64,000 bases of DNA from Porcisia hertigi. Taxonomy: Eukaryota > Euglenozoa > Kinetoplastea > Trypanosomatida > Trypanosomatidae. Within the stretch, counting starts at the first letter, position 1. The number at the start of each line of letters is the position of its first letter. The stretch is taken from assembly GCF_017918235.1 (NCBI RefSeq), contig NC_090595.1, positions 3,631,501 through 3,695,500 of the forward strand, given 5' to 3'. Below the pieces are notes generated by a model. It made no database searches. It saw only the letters and a list, made by a program, of their open reading frames with translations, and had not been told where the DNA came from. Shown here in pieces: positions 28,537 through 37,999 of this stretch. The translations under genes were made by a program, and so were the position numbers.

Positions 28537-29130
28537 TCAGAAATCATTCAAGGCGTAGCGGGCGCGGGTAGTGAAATGGCGACTGTTTTCTGTTGAAAAC
28601 GCCCAGCGTGGGTCTTCTTTGCGGAGCCACGCAATCATGTACGCCACCTGCACGTCTCTCGGGGTGTCGAACTCCATATCCGCGCGGCGTTGCTGAACCT
28701 CGCCCGTTTGTGTGGGGCGACCGGCCGCTGCGAGTCCCATGTCATTTGCCGCACGCAGCGAGTGGCGCACGTCCATCATGACATCGCCCGTGCCCGGGCA
28801 CTTCTGCACCGTATAAAACTTGCGCCCGTGCGACTCAAGTACAAGCCACTCGTGTTTCTGACGAAAAAGCCTCGCCATCGCGTTGGACTCACATGGTGCA
28901 TAGAAGGTGTACACGTGACGGATCACATCATGCGCGTTTAGCACCACCTCTCGGTGGATCATAATTTTTCCCTCCTTGGCGAGGCAGTCGCTGGTGAAGT
29001 CCAGAGCCAAGCCAATGCCAGCGAAGCTCGTGACTATCAGGACATGATTCGCCAGAGACGTCCGGGCAGGGGCGGCGGCCATGGAGAGCGCCGTGCCCAG
29101 CACCGCTCCTCCACTCAGGCCTTGACCCAT
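28537..29130 (-). CDS. Hypothetical protein with N-myristoylation signal and possible NC/LRAT-like fold
   Basis: 197 residues. The first in-frame start-like codon (29139) is GTG; the first ATG is 29130 and gives MGQGLSGG, a good N-myristoylation signal (Gly2, Ser6). The first part is small-residue rich. Residues 90-120 contain KHEWLVLESHGRKFYTVQKC, and residues 163-192 contain VAYMIAWLR...FSTENSRHFTTRA. The His followed far downstream by N-x-x-HF near a helix is like the NC/LRAT papain-like fold, where the second motif is N-C-x-H-F. Here the usual Cys is Ser (position 183), so an inactive relative is possible. The fold is my inference; the gene itself is convincing. Confidence 0.7.
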   Translation of the reverse strand: MGQGLSGGAVLGTALSMAAAPARTSLANHVLIVTSFAGIGLALDFTSDCLAKEGKIMIHREVVLNAHDVIRHVYTFYAPCESNAMARLFRQKHEWLVLESHGRKFYTVQKCPGTGDVMMDVRHSLRAANDMGLAAAGRPTQTGEVQQRRADMEFDTPRDVQVAYMIAWLRKEDPRWAFSTENSRHFTTRARYALNDF

Positions 29131-30232
29131 TTGCGGCACACGAGTGCGTCCTCCTCGCTCACCCGAAAGGGTCTGAGAATGACGGGGCGAGGGGGGAGGG
29201 GTGTAAGGTCAGCAGCGAGTCCCTCCCCCGACGATAACGAAGCCACAAGGCAAAGCACCCAAGACAAGAGAGAGGGGCGATGAAGGGGAGGAGATGGGGA
29301 GAGGGCGGAGCGGGGCAGTAGTGGCGGAGTGCCTAAAAGGGTAGCGTGAGGCAGAGTTACAGCGACTTCTCCAGCTCGTCGGAAAGCGTTAGTAACCCGA
29401 CAGACATTGGTGTGGCTAAGGATTTATTCCCACTCCTAAAATGAGATAACTGAGTGCGCAAGAGCGCCGGTCACGTTTTGTACATTCGAGATGGAGTGCC
29501 TGTTCGCTGTGAAGCGAGACATGTAGAGGGACGTCAGAGGACACATCTGTCAGTAGGAGTGATGAAGGGTGGGGGTGGGGAGGAGGGGTGCATACATATG
29601 GAGGGAACAAAAACATGAAAACATTCAGTGAACGGCGCCTTGTTGGACAGTGTGGCGCTGTAGGTGTGTAGGATGCGATGCCACGCGTTTTCGTCAGAGT
29701 GGCTCACCGTACCAACGGGGGAGGCGACAACGAAAGGTCCAGTACCTCCAACGAGCATCTGCATTTCACACTTGTGGGAAGTAAATCACACGCGTCGTGA
29801 CAGAATTGCGGACGAGGGCTGGGGGCGAGAAAGGCACCAGAGGGTCTCTGAAAGGAAACCGCAACACCATGAAAGAAAGCTCTACTCGTGCCCCCCCCCC
29901 CAAAAAAAAAAGGAAGAGAAGGGGCAGCGAGAGGGGGAAGGATGGGTGAGGAGGAGGAAAAGTGGTGGTGGGGAGTAGAGTGTAAACGAGAGAGAGAACA
30001 AGATTCTTCACCTCTCAGCAGTGGTGCTTCACATCTCCCCTTCCCCAACTTCGTTGGGAGGGTAAAGCAAGGAAGGATTTCACGCCGGAAACTCGATTGT
30101 TACACTTTTAGCACAAAGCCCCTCCCTCCCTCCCTCCCTCCCAAACACTTGTAGTCACCCCCGGAAGGGGAGCACTTTGTCATCGACTGCAACCACCAGT
30201 TCAACTGAGGTGCAAGGGACACTAGCTCTGCG
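29131..30232. other. Intergenic region
   Basis: 1.1 kb. A C run then A run sits near 29890-29911, and (CCCT)n near 30120-30141 just left of the four-TM gene stop, which reads (AGGG)n in its mRNA sense. No gene seen. Confidence 0.55.
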
Positions 30233-31063
30233 TCAAATAACCGCAGGGTACCGGCGCGGATCGTCTTTACGTGACAGCGCGCGCAGATTATCCATGGAAA
30301 TACTCGGTGACCCATTTTCAAAGTCACGAATGATGGTGCCGCGCGGATGCTCTGTAGCTGTTTCGTGGGATTGTTCGAAAGCAGTGGTGGACTCATGGCG
30401 AGCGGACGAGGGCACCCAAAGTGGGTACTCTGCGAGGGAGGTAATGTGGGGGGAGTGGGCGATGGTGTAGTGCATCTCCTGTATCGGCAGCGGCGGCGGA
30501 TACTTGGGTACCGCCGTCAGCTGCATGGGTGCCGCTGGGTCCAGAAAGCGCCCATACATGTTTTCCTGCAGGGCTACCTTCATGACGTTGCCGAACTGAC
30601 GCTCCAGGAAGCCGGCGAGGTACCATGAGATGGTTGTCCAGGAGACGAGGGCAGATGGAACAAAGAACATAGTCTGCAGAATGAAGGAGGCATCCCCGAA
30701 AGTGCCATTCTGCCAACCCACCTGCACAAAGGCGTGGGTTTCAATGATCATCAAGGGCAGGTCTTTGCAGAAGAGCATGAGCCAGAGGCCAACGCACAGA
30801 AGCCAGATGCATTCTGCATGGGTGTGAGAATACTTGTAGGACCGCAACCACATCACCGAGCTCACGCAAAGAAAGACAAGGCATCCGATAATGCAAAAGG
30901 CTAGATGGGCATTAATGAGGGCTCCAGGGTAGACACTGCGGCGATGCTGAAAATAAATGATCGTGTTCACCACAGATACCCCCAACCCACAGGCGTAGAG
31001 GAAAATGAGAGTCGGAGGCAGTAGAGGGGCCCTGCGGTCGATAAAGCACCCGCAGAGAGCCAT
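30233..31063 (-). CDS. Four-transmembrane protein of unknown function
   Basis: 276 residues starting at ATG 31063 (MALCGCFIDR); the in-frame codons upstream translate a (TG)n tract. Four hydrophobic segments are visible at about 17-37, 51-73, 84-110 and 126-151. An amphipathic FLERQFGNVMK follows, then a 110-residue cytosolic-type tail rich in Pro, Ser and Thr (PKYPPPLPIQ near 188). The N-terminus has two Cys (4, 6) that could be acylated. I do not recognise a family. Conservation next to MPK1 in other Leishmania would support it. Confidence 0.75.
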   Translation of the reverse strand: MALCGCFIDRRAPLLPPTLIFLYACGLGVSVVNTIIYFQHRRSVYPGALINAHLAFCIIGCLVFLCVSSVMWLRSYKYSHTHAECIWLLCVGLWLMLFCKDLPLMIIETHAFVQVGWQNGTFGDASFILQTMFFVPSALVSWTTISWYLAGFLERQFGNVMKVALQENMYGRFLDPAAPMQLTAVPKYPPPLPIQEMHYTIAHSPHITSLAEYPLWVPSSARHESTTAFEQSHETATEHPRGTIIRDFENGSPSISMDNLRALSRKDDPRRYPAVI

Positions 31064-32574
31064 TCTGTGTTTTTCTAGAGGTGTTGATGGCAACAGATGA
31101 AAGAAGACTGGCCGTGACACTGTATCACCACCTATAAAGAGTATATAAACACACACACACACACACACCTGCTTGGATCACCGGTCGTGTGGGAGGGGAA
31201 GAGAGAGAGTGGGGGGGGGGGGAGCAGGGAGACAGAGGTTTAGCAGCAGTATCCGTTTATCACCACCGTGGTCGCAGCAACCTACGCGGTAGAGGGAAAA
31301 AATGCAACAACGTCAAATTAAAAAAAAGGTAAGAGGCTGTGCGATGAGCGATGCGCACACCACCGAGAGGAGGAAAGAGGCAGCGGAAGCGTGAGACAGC
31401 TCAAAACAGGGTTGAGAACGGGTGAGAATCGTGGAGGGAGGTGGCGCTGCTCTTACACTGCCTACGCATCCCCCCACCCACGAACACGCACGCACACGAC
31501 ACAGGGGCGATAAAAATGAATCCAGCAATCAGAAGGGAAGAGTATCAGGGTGAGTGAGGGTGGGGGAGAGGGGGGGGGGGAAGGGGAAGTACACACTGGG
31601 CCACAAAAAGAAAAACGATCCGTCAATGTGGGGAAATATTAGGCTTGAAAAAAAAAAAGAGGACGGCGTCCTTTCAGTGCTCAGGTCCTGCGCGCCTTGA
31701 AGCTTATATGCTTCTCTGAAGATCTGTACAGCGTATCCTCGCTTGTTGTGTGTGTGTGTGTGTGTGCGTGAAGTATACGGGCAGACGTGTATGGAGGAGG
31801 AGGAGAAGAGGGTGGAGAAAGAAGGGCAAAGCTATGCGGCAAAGTAAATCTGCGAGAGAACGTTGGTTCTGTTCGCATGACTACATCAACTCAGAAAGAA
31901 TAGAGTAAAAGAGAGCGTCCTCTGTCACTCTTCGTCCCCAATAGCGAGTGTTTTTTGTTGTTGTTTGTTTGCTGCTTGTTAATGAGGCCGAGCAACGCGT
32001 GCGTGCATGCGTGGCCGGGGCCTTTGAAGGCATTGCTCTAGGGTAACAAGCGCAGACTTTTTTGAACACGAGAAAGGTCCAATCTCTGCATTTGTTTCGA
32101 ATATCCTCGGCGCTTCACAGCGTTGAGGCGCGGAGGGAGAATAGGGGGAGAGGGAGGGAGGGGTGGCAACGACATCGTTATACATCACGATAACACATGG
32201 GTGCAACGGGTGACGAGTGAGACGGCAGAACGAAGAGAGGGATGAGTGTGACTCATACAGAGGAGTGGAGCAAAGCCGAAACAGAGGGCACTGCCAACGA
32301 CTAGAACGTAGAGAGGACACGGCAGGTATGAGACAGTCATAGCGCTGTCCCCACCTGCCGTCGCTGCCGCCACGACTGCGCATGCAAAAATGGAAGCGGC
32401 AGAGTTATGCGAAGCAGTGTATTGAAGTCAGCATCGCCTTTGTTTTTTCTTCCTCCCCCCTCCCCTCCCCACAAGGCCCACGCGGTGGGTCGCTTCGGAT
32501 CTGCGCGCTGCACGGAAGTTCGGGCTCCTTGGACACGTTTCTTTGTGCACCGTGCCGACAACTGCTGTTCGCCT
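31064..32574. other. Intergenic region, four-TM gene to MPK1
   Basis: 1.5 kb. (CA)n at 31149-31168, 86 bp upstream of the four-TM start; G runs at about 31210-31222 and 31570-31580; an A run at about 31647-31659; and (TG)n at about 31745-31766. No gene seen. It includes the MPK1 3' UTR. Confidence 0.55.
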
Positions 32575-33651
32575 CTAATACATGTCTGTAATGTGGTGTC
32601 GGTATTGTAGCCCAATCTCGTTGTACAGTGACGCCTTGTACTCTTCCTTGGTGTAGATTTTCTCATCCACGAGAGGAAGAACGAGTGGGCCGAGATTTTG
32701 AATCATCTCCAGCTCTCCCGGTTGCACGAACGGTGCGACGTAGGAGTGCTGCAGCGCTTCCATCGCGGTGAGCCGCTTCTTTGGGTTGAAGACAATGAGC
32801 TTCGTCATCAGGTCTGTCGCGTCGCTGTCGCCAAGATCCTTGTTCCCCACAAGGGGAGAGAAGTTCAGCGGGATCGGAAGAGAGTTGATCAGCTTCTCCA
32901 ATTCAGGCGAATGGAGGCTACGCACGTCCGCGTCGCCCGGCGCACCAATAGACTCTATGATGAGGCGCAGCTGATCTAGAGTGTTGCGACCTTCGAAGAG
33001 TGGGTGACCCAGCTGCATCTCCCCGATCACACACCCGATGGCCCACATATCCATCGCTGTAGAGTAGGCGCGCGACTTCACTAAAATCTCTGGCGACCGA
33101 TACCATCGTGTGGCAATGTAGTCCGTCATGTCCAGAAACTCCTGCTCGTTGTCGTACCCGCTGCGAAACGTGCGTGCCAGGCCAAAGTCCCCGAGCTTAA
33201 TGGAGCAGTCACTGCTCACAAATATGTTGGCCGGTTTCAAGTCTCGGTGAATGATGTTCTGTGCGTGGAGCTGTGCCACTGTGCGAAGGAGCTGATAGGT
33301 GAGGAAGCGCTTGTGATCACGCATCAAGAGATTTTTCCGGATAATCGCTGAGAGGTCGGTTTCAATCAGCTCAAAGACAATATATAAGTCAATATCGTTG
33401 GCCGCACGTATGACGTCGAGGATACCGACAATGTAGGGGTTGTGCCGCAGTCGCTGCAGAAGCATGACTTCCCGATAGGTGCGCTGAGCGTCCTGTACAT
33501 TGCCGAAGGCGTCGTAAACCTTTTTGAGGGCGACACACCTGTCAGTGCGGCGGTCGAGGGCACACCAAACGACCCCGTAGGCCCCGCTACCGATGTGACG
33601 GAGTATGCGATAGCGCTGCTCGACTTCACCGTCGATGCCATAGGAGGTCAT
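32575..33651 (-). CDS. MPK1: Mitogen-activated protein kinase MPK1
   Basis: 358 residues, the exact length of Leishmania MPK1 as I recall it, and nearly identical over its length. It is a complete kinase: glycine loop GSGAYG (21-26), ATP-anchoring Lys43, catalytic loop HRDLKPAN (135-142), DFG (155-157), and the activation-lip phosphorylation motif T176-D-Y178, followed by ATRWYRSPE. TDY rather than TEY is the usual form in many parasite MAPKs. In L. mexicana this ERK-like kinase is needed for amastigote survival; the T. brucei relative is KFR1. The ATG at 33651 is preceded closely by a polypyrimidine stretch (33661-33684) ending in AG at 33659-33658. Confidence 0.97.
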   Translation of the reverse strand: MTSYGIDGEVEQRYRILRHIGSGAYGVVWCALDRRTDRCVALKKVYDAFGNVQDAQRTYREVMLLQRLRHNPYIVGILDVIRAANDIDLYIVFELIETDLSAIIRKNLLMRDHKRFLTYQLLRTVAQLHAQNIIHRDLKPANIFVSSDCSIKLGDFGLARTFRSGYDNEQEFLDMTDYIATRWYRSPEILVKSRAYSTAMDMWAIGCVIGEMQLGHPLFEGRNTLDQLRLIIESIGAPGDADVRSLHSPELEKLINSLPIPLNFSPLVGNKDLGDSDATDLMTKLIVFNPKKRLTAMEALQHSYVAPFVQPGELEMIQNLGPLVLPLVDEKIYTKEEYKASLYNEIGLQYRHHITDMY

Positions 33652-34865
33652 GACGGCCTATTGGGAGGGAGGGTAGAGGGACACCGAGTTACCAGAGGTA
33701 TGTTTCCCTCTCCCTCTCCCTCTCTTTTACGTTCTTTTAGGTATGTGGGATTACGTGCGTGTGCGCTGTACCGTCACCACGGGGCGCTCACAGGGCAGGC
33801 AGGCAGGAGGTGGAGTGGCGAACGAAAACAGTACGATGCACAACACACCGTCTCGGGGAATCTAAATGAGGTCTACACAGGGCAGTGCGGGGGTTTTCAC
33901 TCCCGTTTTTTTTTTCGTTTTCCTTTTTTTTGTGTGTGTTCCGTTCACCGACGAATAGTTCTCATCAACACGGACATCGGTGTTCACCTGGAACGAGGGG
34001 GAGGGGGCAAGAGGAGCGTTGATGGAAGTGAAGACGACGGAGACGTAGATGAAGAGAAGAAAAAGAGGTTATATAGGGAGTACACAGACGGGGAGAGGGC
34101 CACGCATACGCTATACACACACTCATACAGATGCTGACTCGTCGATGCGGAGTATCCTCTTCCGCTTTTGTTGTTGTTGCTACATCGTGCATATTATCAT
34201 GGGTATGCGAGTGGGGCACATCCATAGCGCATTTCATTCCAGGCCAAATATCGTGAGAGGCGGTGTATGTGTGCGTGTGTCCACTCTCTCGCAACACGTC
34301 CTGCCCATCCTTCAACTACGAGCCACCTCCAGAACGCTCTTGTTGCTGGCGGACGATGTTTCCGTTAGTGGCACCTCAGCTTTCTCTCTCTGCCGGACGA
34401 ACAGTGTTTAGGGGGGGGGGGGGGGGGTGAACAGACACAGATTCCACAAGCTGCTACTGGAGAGAGGAGTGTGTGTAGGAGAGAGGAGGACACACAACCG
34501 CCAGAGAAATTCACAATCCAATACGTCCCCATACATGGACACGCATCAAACATCCAACTTCGAGTGGGTCAGATGCCGCAGACGTTAAGTAGAACAAAAA
34601 CAAAGCCAGAGCTATCCTTTTTTCCCTTGGGGAAAAAGGAGGAGTTCGCCCACACGACACAGCGAGAGTAACTATAAGGCATGTGCGAGAGTGCAAACAA
34701 AAAAATACAATGGAGATCTGGAAGAGAGATCGCGTTACACAAAGCGCAGCTGTGACACATTTCGGTCTCTACGGACGACATTTGCCGTGCTCATTCGCTA
34801 TCACAGATGCAGAGGAAGAAAAAAAAAGAATATCGTATTAAGTCAGTGGAGGCGATGTATTCGTC
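33652..34865. other. Intergenic region, MPK1 to acid phosphatase
   Basis: 1.2 kb. CCCTCT repeats at about 33706-33724, T runs at about 33906-33931, and an unbroken G run of about 18 at 34411-34428. No gene seen. Confidence 0.55.
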
Positions 34866-36249
34866 TCACTCGCTTTGCTTGCGAATGACTGTGCCGATCA
34901 CAAGGCCGTCGGCCAAGCCGTTGATGATGGTCGTGGCAATGCGACGACCCTTCTCCAGCGGGAGCAGGCGCGGTGTCCACGTCACAGACTTCGGGAAGGT
35001 CGACTCGTGGTAAAGCGAAGAACTGCTGTTACTGTTACTGCTGCTGGAGTCTGGAATGTCGGTTGACGGGTAGCATTGGAGGTCGATAGCTGAGAGGAGG
35101 TAGGTCTTCAGGCAGTTCATATTTTTGTACTGTGTCTCTGTCACGACGCAGCTTCCATCCGCCACGGCGGGGCGCGAGTAGTCGGCCAGACGGCGGACGT
35201 TATCCAGCGGGCAAACGCCGGTTGTGACAACGTACCCATTGTCGGCTTCGTCGATGCAGTTCACCTGCACGTCGATCTGCTGGAAGACGTAGCTGTCGTC
35301 TTTGGCTTTCACAGGGTAGCCGCGTAGTGCGGGTGCATCGTCGTGTCGCCCTGGTCACCGAACGTGACAGCCAAGGAAGCAACTTTTGTGTCGTGAGCGC
35401 TGTACTGGAACAACTTGTCCGACGGCGAGAGGCGGTACGCGTTGATGTTCGCCAGTATCGTCTGCGCAAGGTTCTGTGAGGCAGAGCCCTGGGTCAGATC
35501 TAGTTTCTTCGAGTCCTTCCAGCCAAGGATGTACCCGTACCAAGCGGCTTTGACCTCCATGAGACCCGGACACACCGCCTTGAGGGCGACAGCGCTGTCA
35601 CGGCGACCGGAGGCCTCAAAGGCGATAGCCACCTCGTGCAGGTGGAGAACACAATCGCTGCGAGTGTCGTAATTCATGCACAGACCCTCGATCCATGCCT
35701 CCTTGGCAGCTGCTTGAATGGCGTCCCATGTGAGGTGCGCATCCACCACCGTGTCGGGGGTGGCGTACAGCGTTTGATTGTCGAGCCAGCGACGGCTCAT
35801 CACAGAGGGCATCGGGTCCGTGTTGAACACCGTGTCGGTTGTCATATTCTCCGAGTAGACCACCGGGTAGAAGAAGTCGTCCTGGAAGAGCCACGGAGAA
35901 AGGCGGTTGCGGTTTGGACGGTGCGCTGTGCGAGAGTGGAGCGGGTGTACACGGCAGAAGAGCTGGACTGCCTAGACGGGAAGAGAGGGCTCTCCACAAG
36001 CGAGAGATTGTTGTAGCGGCTGCGGGAGAAGATTCCGATAGCACGGGCCATCGCGATACCCACGTCGGTCAACTCACCACACTGGTGCAGCGTAAGGCAA
36101 TTCTCTGTCTTGCTGTCCCACATGAGAGGATTGTAGGCACCATGGTGGTGTACCATCTGCACCATGCGCACCACCATGCGTGCGTCGACCGACAGGGTCA
36201 CTGAAACCAGGAGTGCCGTCACTATCACCCGGAGATACATGGACGCCAT
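34866..36249 (-). pseudogene. Membrane-bound histidine acid phosphatase, frameshifted twice
   Basis: Three minus-strand frames together cover one histidine acid phosphatase, the gene that neighbours MPK1 in Leishmania. It starts at 36249 with a signal peptide (MASMYLRVIVTALLVSVTLS). A shift at about 35899-35901 (one base missing in a short T run of the coding strand) leads to the second frame, and another at about 35313-35316 to the third, which ends at 34866. The C-terminal HD motif (QYSAHDTK) is present. The usual N-terminal RHGxR motif reads HHHGAY, so both catalytic Arg are replaced. The third frame has a Ser/Asn-rich run and a short hydrophobic end (GLADGLVIGTVI). Either a decaying gene or, for the shifts alone, base-calling errors; the lost Arg residues favour real decay or a non-enzymatic protein. 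Confidence 0.8.
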
Positions 36250-37018
36250 CTTCTCTGCAGATCCACGGTTTTTTTTTGCCTTCCCCTTTGGCTGAGATGT
36301 GCGGCAAGGGTAACAGGGAGAAGGAGTGGAGAAAAAAGGGGAGACGAGTTGTAGGTGCAAGTACTGAGCTTTACAAGACGGGGAGAGCTCGTTAGACTTT
36401 TGCGTTTGGTCTTTTGAAGGCGGTGTAGCGCTGGGGGGGGGGTTGAGAGAGCACCTCAGAAAATATATCGCTCTATGTATGAGAGGGGTGGGTGTATCCA
36501 CGCCTAGAAGTGATCCCGAGGGCTGTTTCCAAGGGGATGGCGGTAGAAAAGTGGTGTGGGTGTGTGTGAGGGGAGGGGTGTAGCAGAATAGTCGCCAAGG
36601 TGCGTGTACTTGCACAGAGTTGCGTGGTGCATGCAAAAAAAAATGTTAGGCGAGCAAGAATGGTCGGTGGTGGTGGTGGGGTCCACAAGCCCAAATGGTT
36701 GGAGGGCTTTGTTTATACATATACATATATATATATACTATTCTCGGGGAGGGTAGCGGCGAAATGCTCCCCTGCGCTTGGTGAACATTCATCCACACGG
36801 AAGCGCATACGCAAAAACGGCAAGTAGCCCAATACGGAGCTGGGTAACGAGTAGATCTGTTGACGGTCAGGTGCATTGCTACATATATATATATATATGT
36901 ATAGATTCATTCTTGCGCCAGCGTCTCGTAAAGGAGGCTTGGCATCGAGGTGTGGGGCAGAGAGAGAGAGGGATGCGATACACAGACATAAACGCGCATA
37001 TACGTTAACGGAATGAAC
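36250..37018. other. Intergenic region, acid phosphatase to UFD1
   Basis: 0.77 kb. T run at about 36269-36277, G run near 36434-36442, and two (TA)n tracts at about 36719-36739 and 36882-36898. No gene seen. Confidence 0.55.
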
Positions 37019-37999
37019 TCATGAGCGTCCTCGCCCACCGAGGGCCTTCAGACGCATCGCGCGCATCTCCTCCGGAGAAGGGCGTGCCGGCGGCGGCGCA
37101 ACACCCGCCGAGCTTGCTGAGGCTTCATTTGACTGATTCTCAGAGTTGAGACCTCCTCGTAGGACTCGACCTACACCTGTAAAGGTGGGGTGCGTTGCCC
37201 CGGCCGCGGCGTTCCCACCCAACAGGCTGGAGGACGAGGCGGCGGTTTGCCCTGGCTGCTGTTGGGGCGGATTCGCCCCGGTCACATTTGGGGGATCGTC
37301 AGTGAGACTCGGCGGGCGGAAATTGAAGGGCTGAAACTGAACACCGGTCGCGGCGCTTGCACCGATAACGTTGGTGCCGGTCGGTGATGCTACTCCGTAA
37401 ATGGGCGTCTCTGGTGGCGACGGCGGCATGTCAAGAGGCCGTTCAAAGTCTACCTTCAGTTCCACTGGTGCCCCATCTGCGCGCACTGTCAGGATGCCGT
37501 TGACGGACTCTTGCTTCATGTCAATGATGTCTACCAGATCGAGCTGGAACTCACGATCCACGTAGCTGATCACAATTGTAGTCCCCTTTGTGAGCACGGG
37601 ATACTGAGCGAGGCGCAGCTCCAGCAGGTGACGCGGATTCTCGAACATGACAAGTGCTTTTTGATGTGGTCGGAGTTTCACAAGGGAGCCTGGAGGAAGA
37701 CTGCAGCTCTGCACCTTCACCACCATCGTGTCACGGAGACTCAGGTGCTGGAACATCCAATCCGGGAGCACCACCGAGCCTGCTTGGGCGTTGAACTCGA
37801 GCACCGCTGCGTACACGCGCTTCTGACCTGGAGTGATGATCTCAAACTGAAGGGGGTAGACCATGGTTATTCGACACAAGTCATCCAGCACGCTTGATGG
37901 CAAGAGGACGCGACTTCCATAGTTGATGCGCTGCTGCTTGACGCTGGAGGCTGACATTGCCATCAGCCGTGTCTCGTAGGACTGCGGAAGTGCCGCCAT
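37019..37999 (-). CDS. UFD1: Ubiquitin fusion degradation protein UFD1
   Basis: 326 residues. The N-terminal domain (about 25-190) carries the UFD1 double-psi barrel: INYGSRVLLPSSVLDDLCRI, then YPLQFEI, a segment VVLPDWMFQHLSLRDTMVVKV and SLPPGSLVKLRPHQ, matching the family's CGDKIIMPPSALDxLxxL ... LPxWMMxxLxLxxG ... LPKGTYVKLQP order. The C-terminal part (210-326) is Pro/Ala/Gly-rich and disordered and ends in a basic GGRGRS. UFD1 with NPL4 recruits the AAA ATPase p97/VCP to ubiquitinated clients at the ER. The ATG at 37999 opens the conserved part; the codons upstream to 38242 are not family sequence. Confidence 0.93.
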   Translation of the reverse strand: MAALPQSYETRLMAMSASSVKQQRINYGSRVLLPSSVLDDLCRITMVYPLQFEIITPGQKRVYAAVLEFNAQAGSVVLPDWMFQHLSLRDTMVVKVQSCSLPPGSLVKLRPHQKALVMFENPRHLLELRLAQYPVLTKGTTIVISYVDREFQLDLVDIIDMKQESVNGILTVRADGAPVELKVDFERPLDMPPSPPETPIYGVASPTGTNVIGASAATGVQFQPFNFRPPSLTDDPPNVTGANPPQQQPGQTAASSSSLLGGNAAAGATHPTFTGVGRVLRGGLNSENQSNEASASSAGVAPPPARPSPEEMRAMRLKALGGRGRS

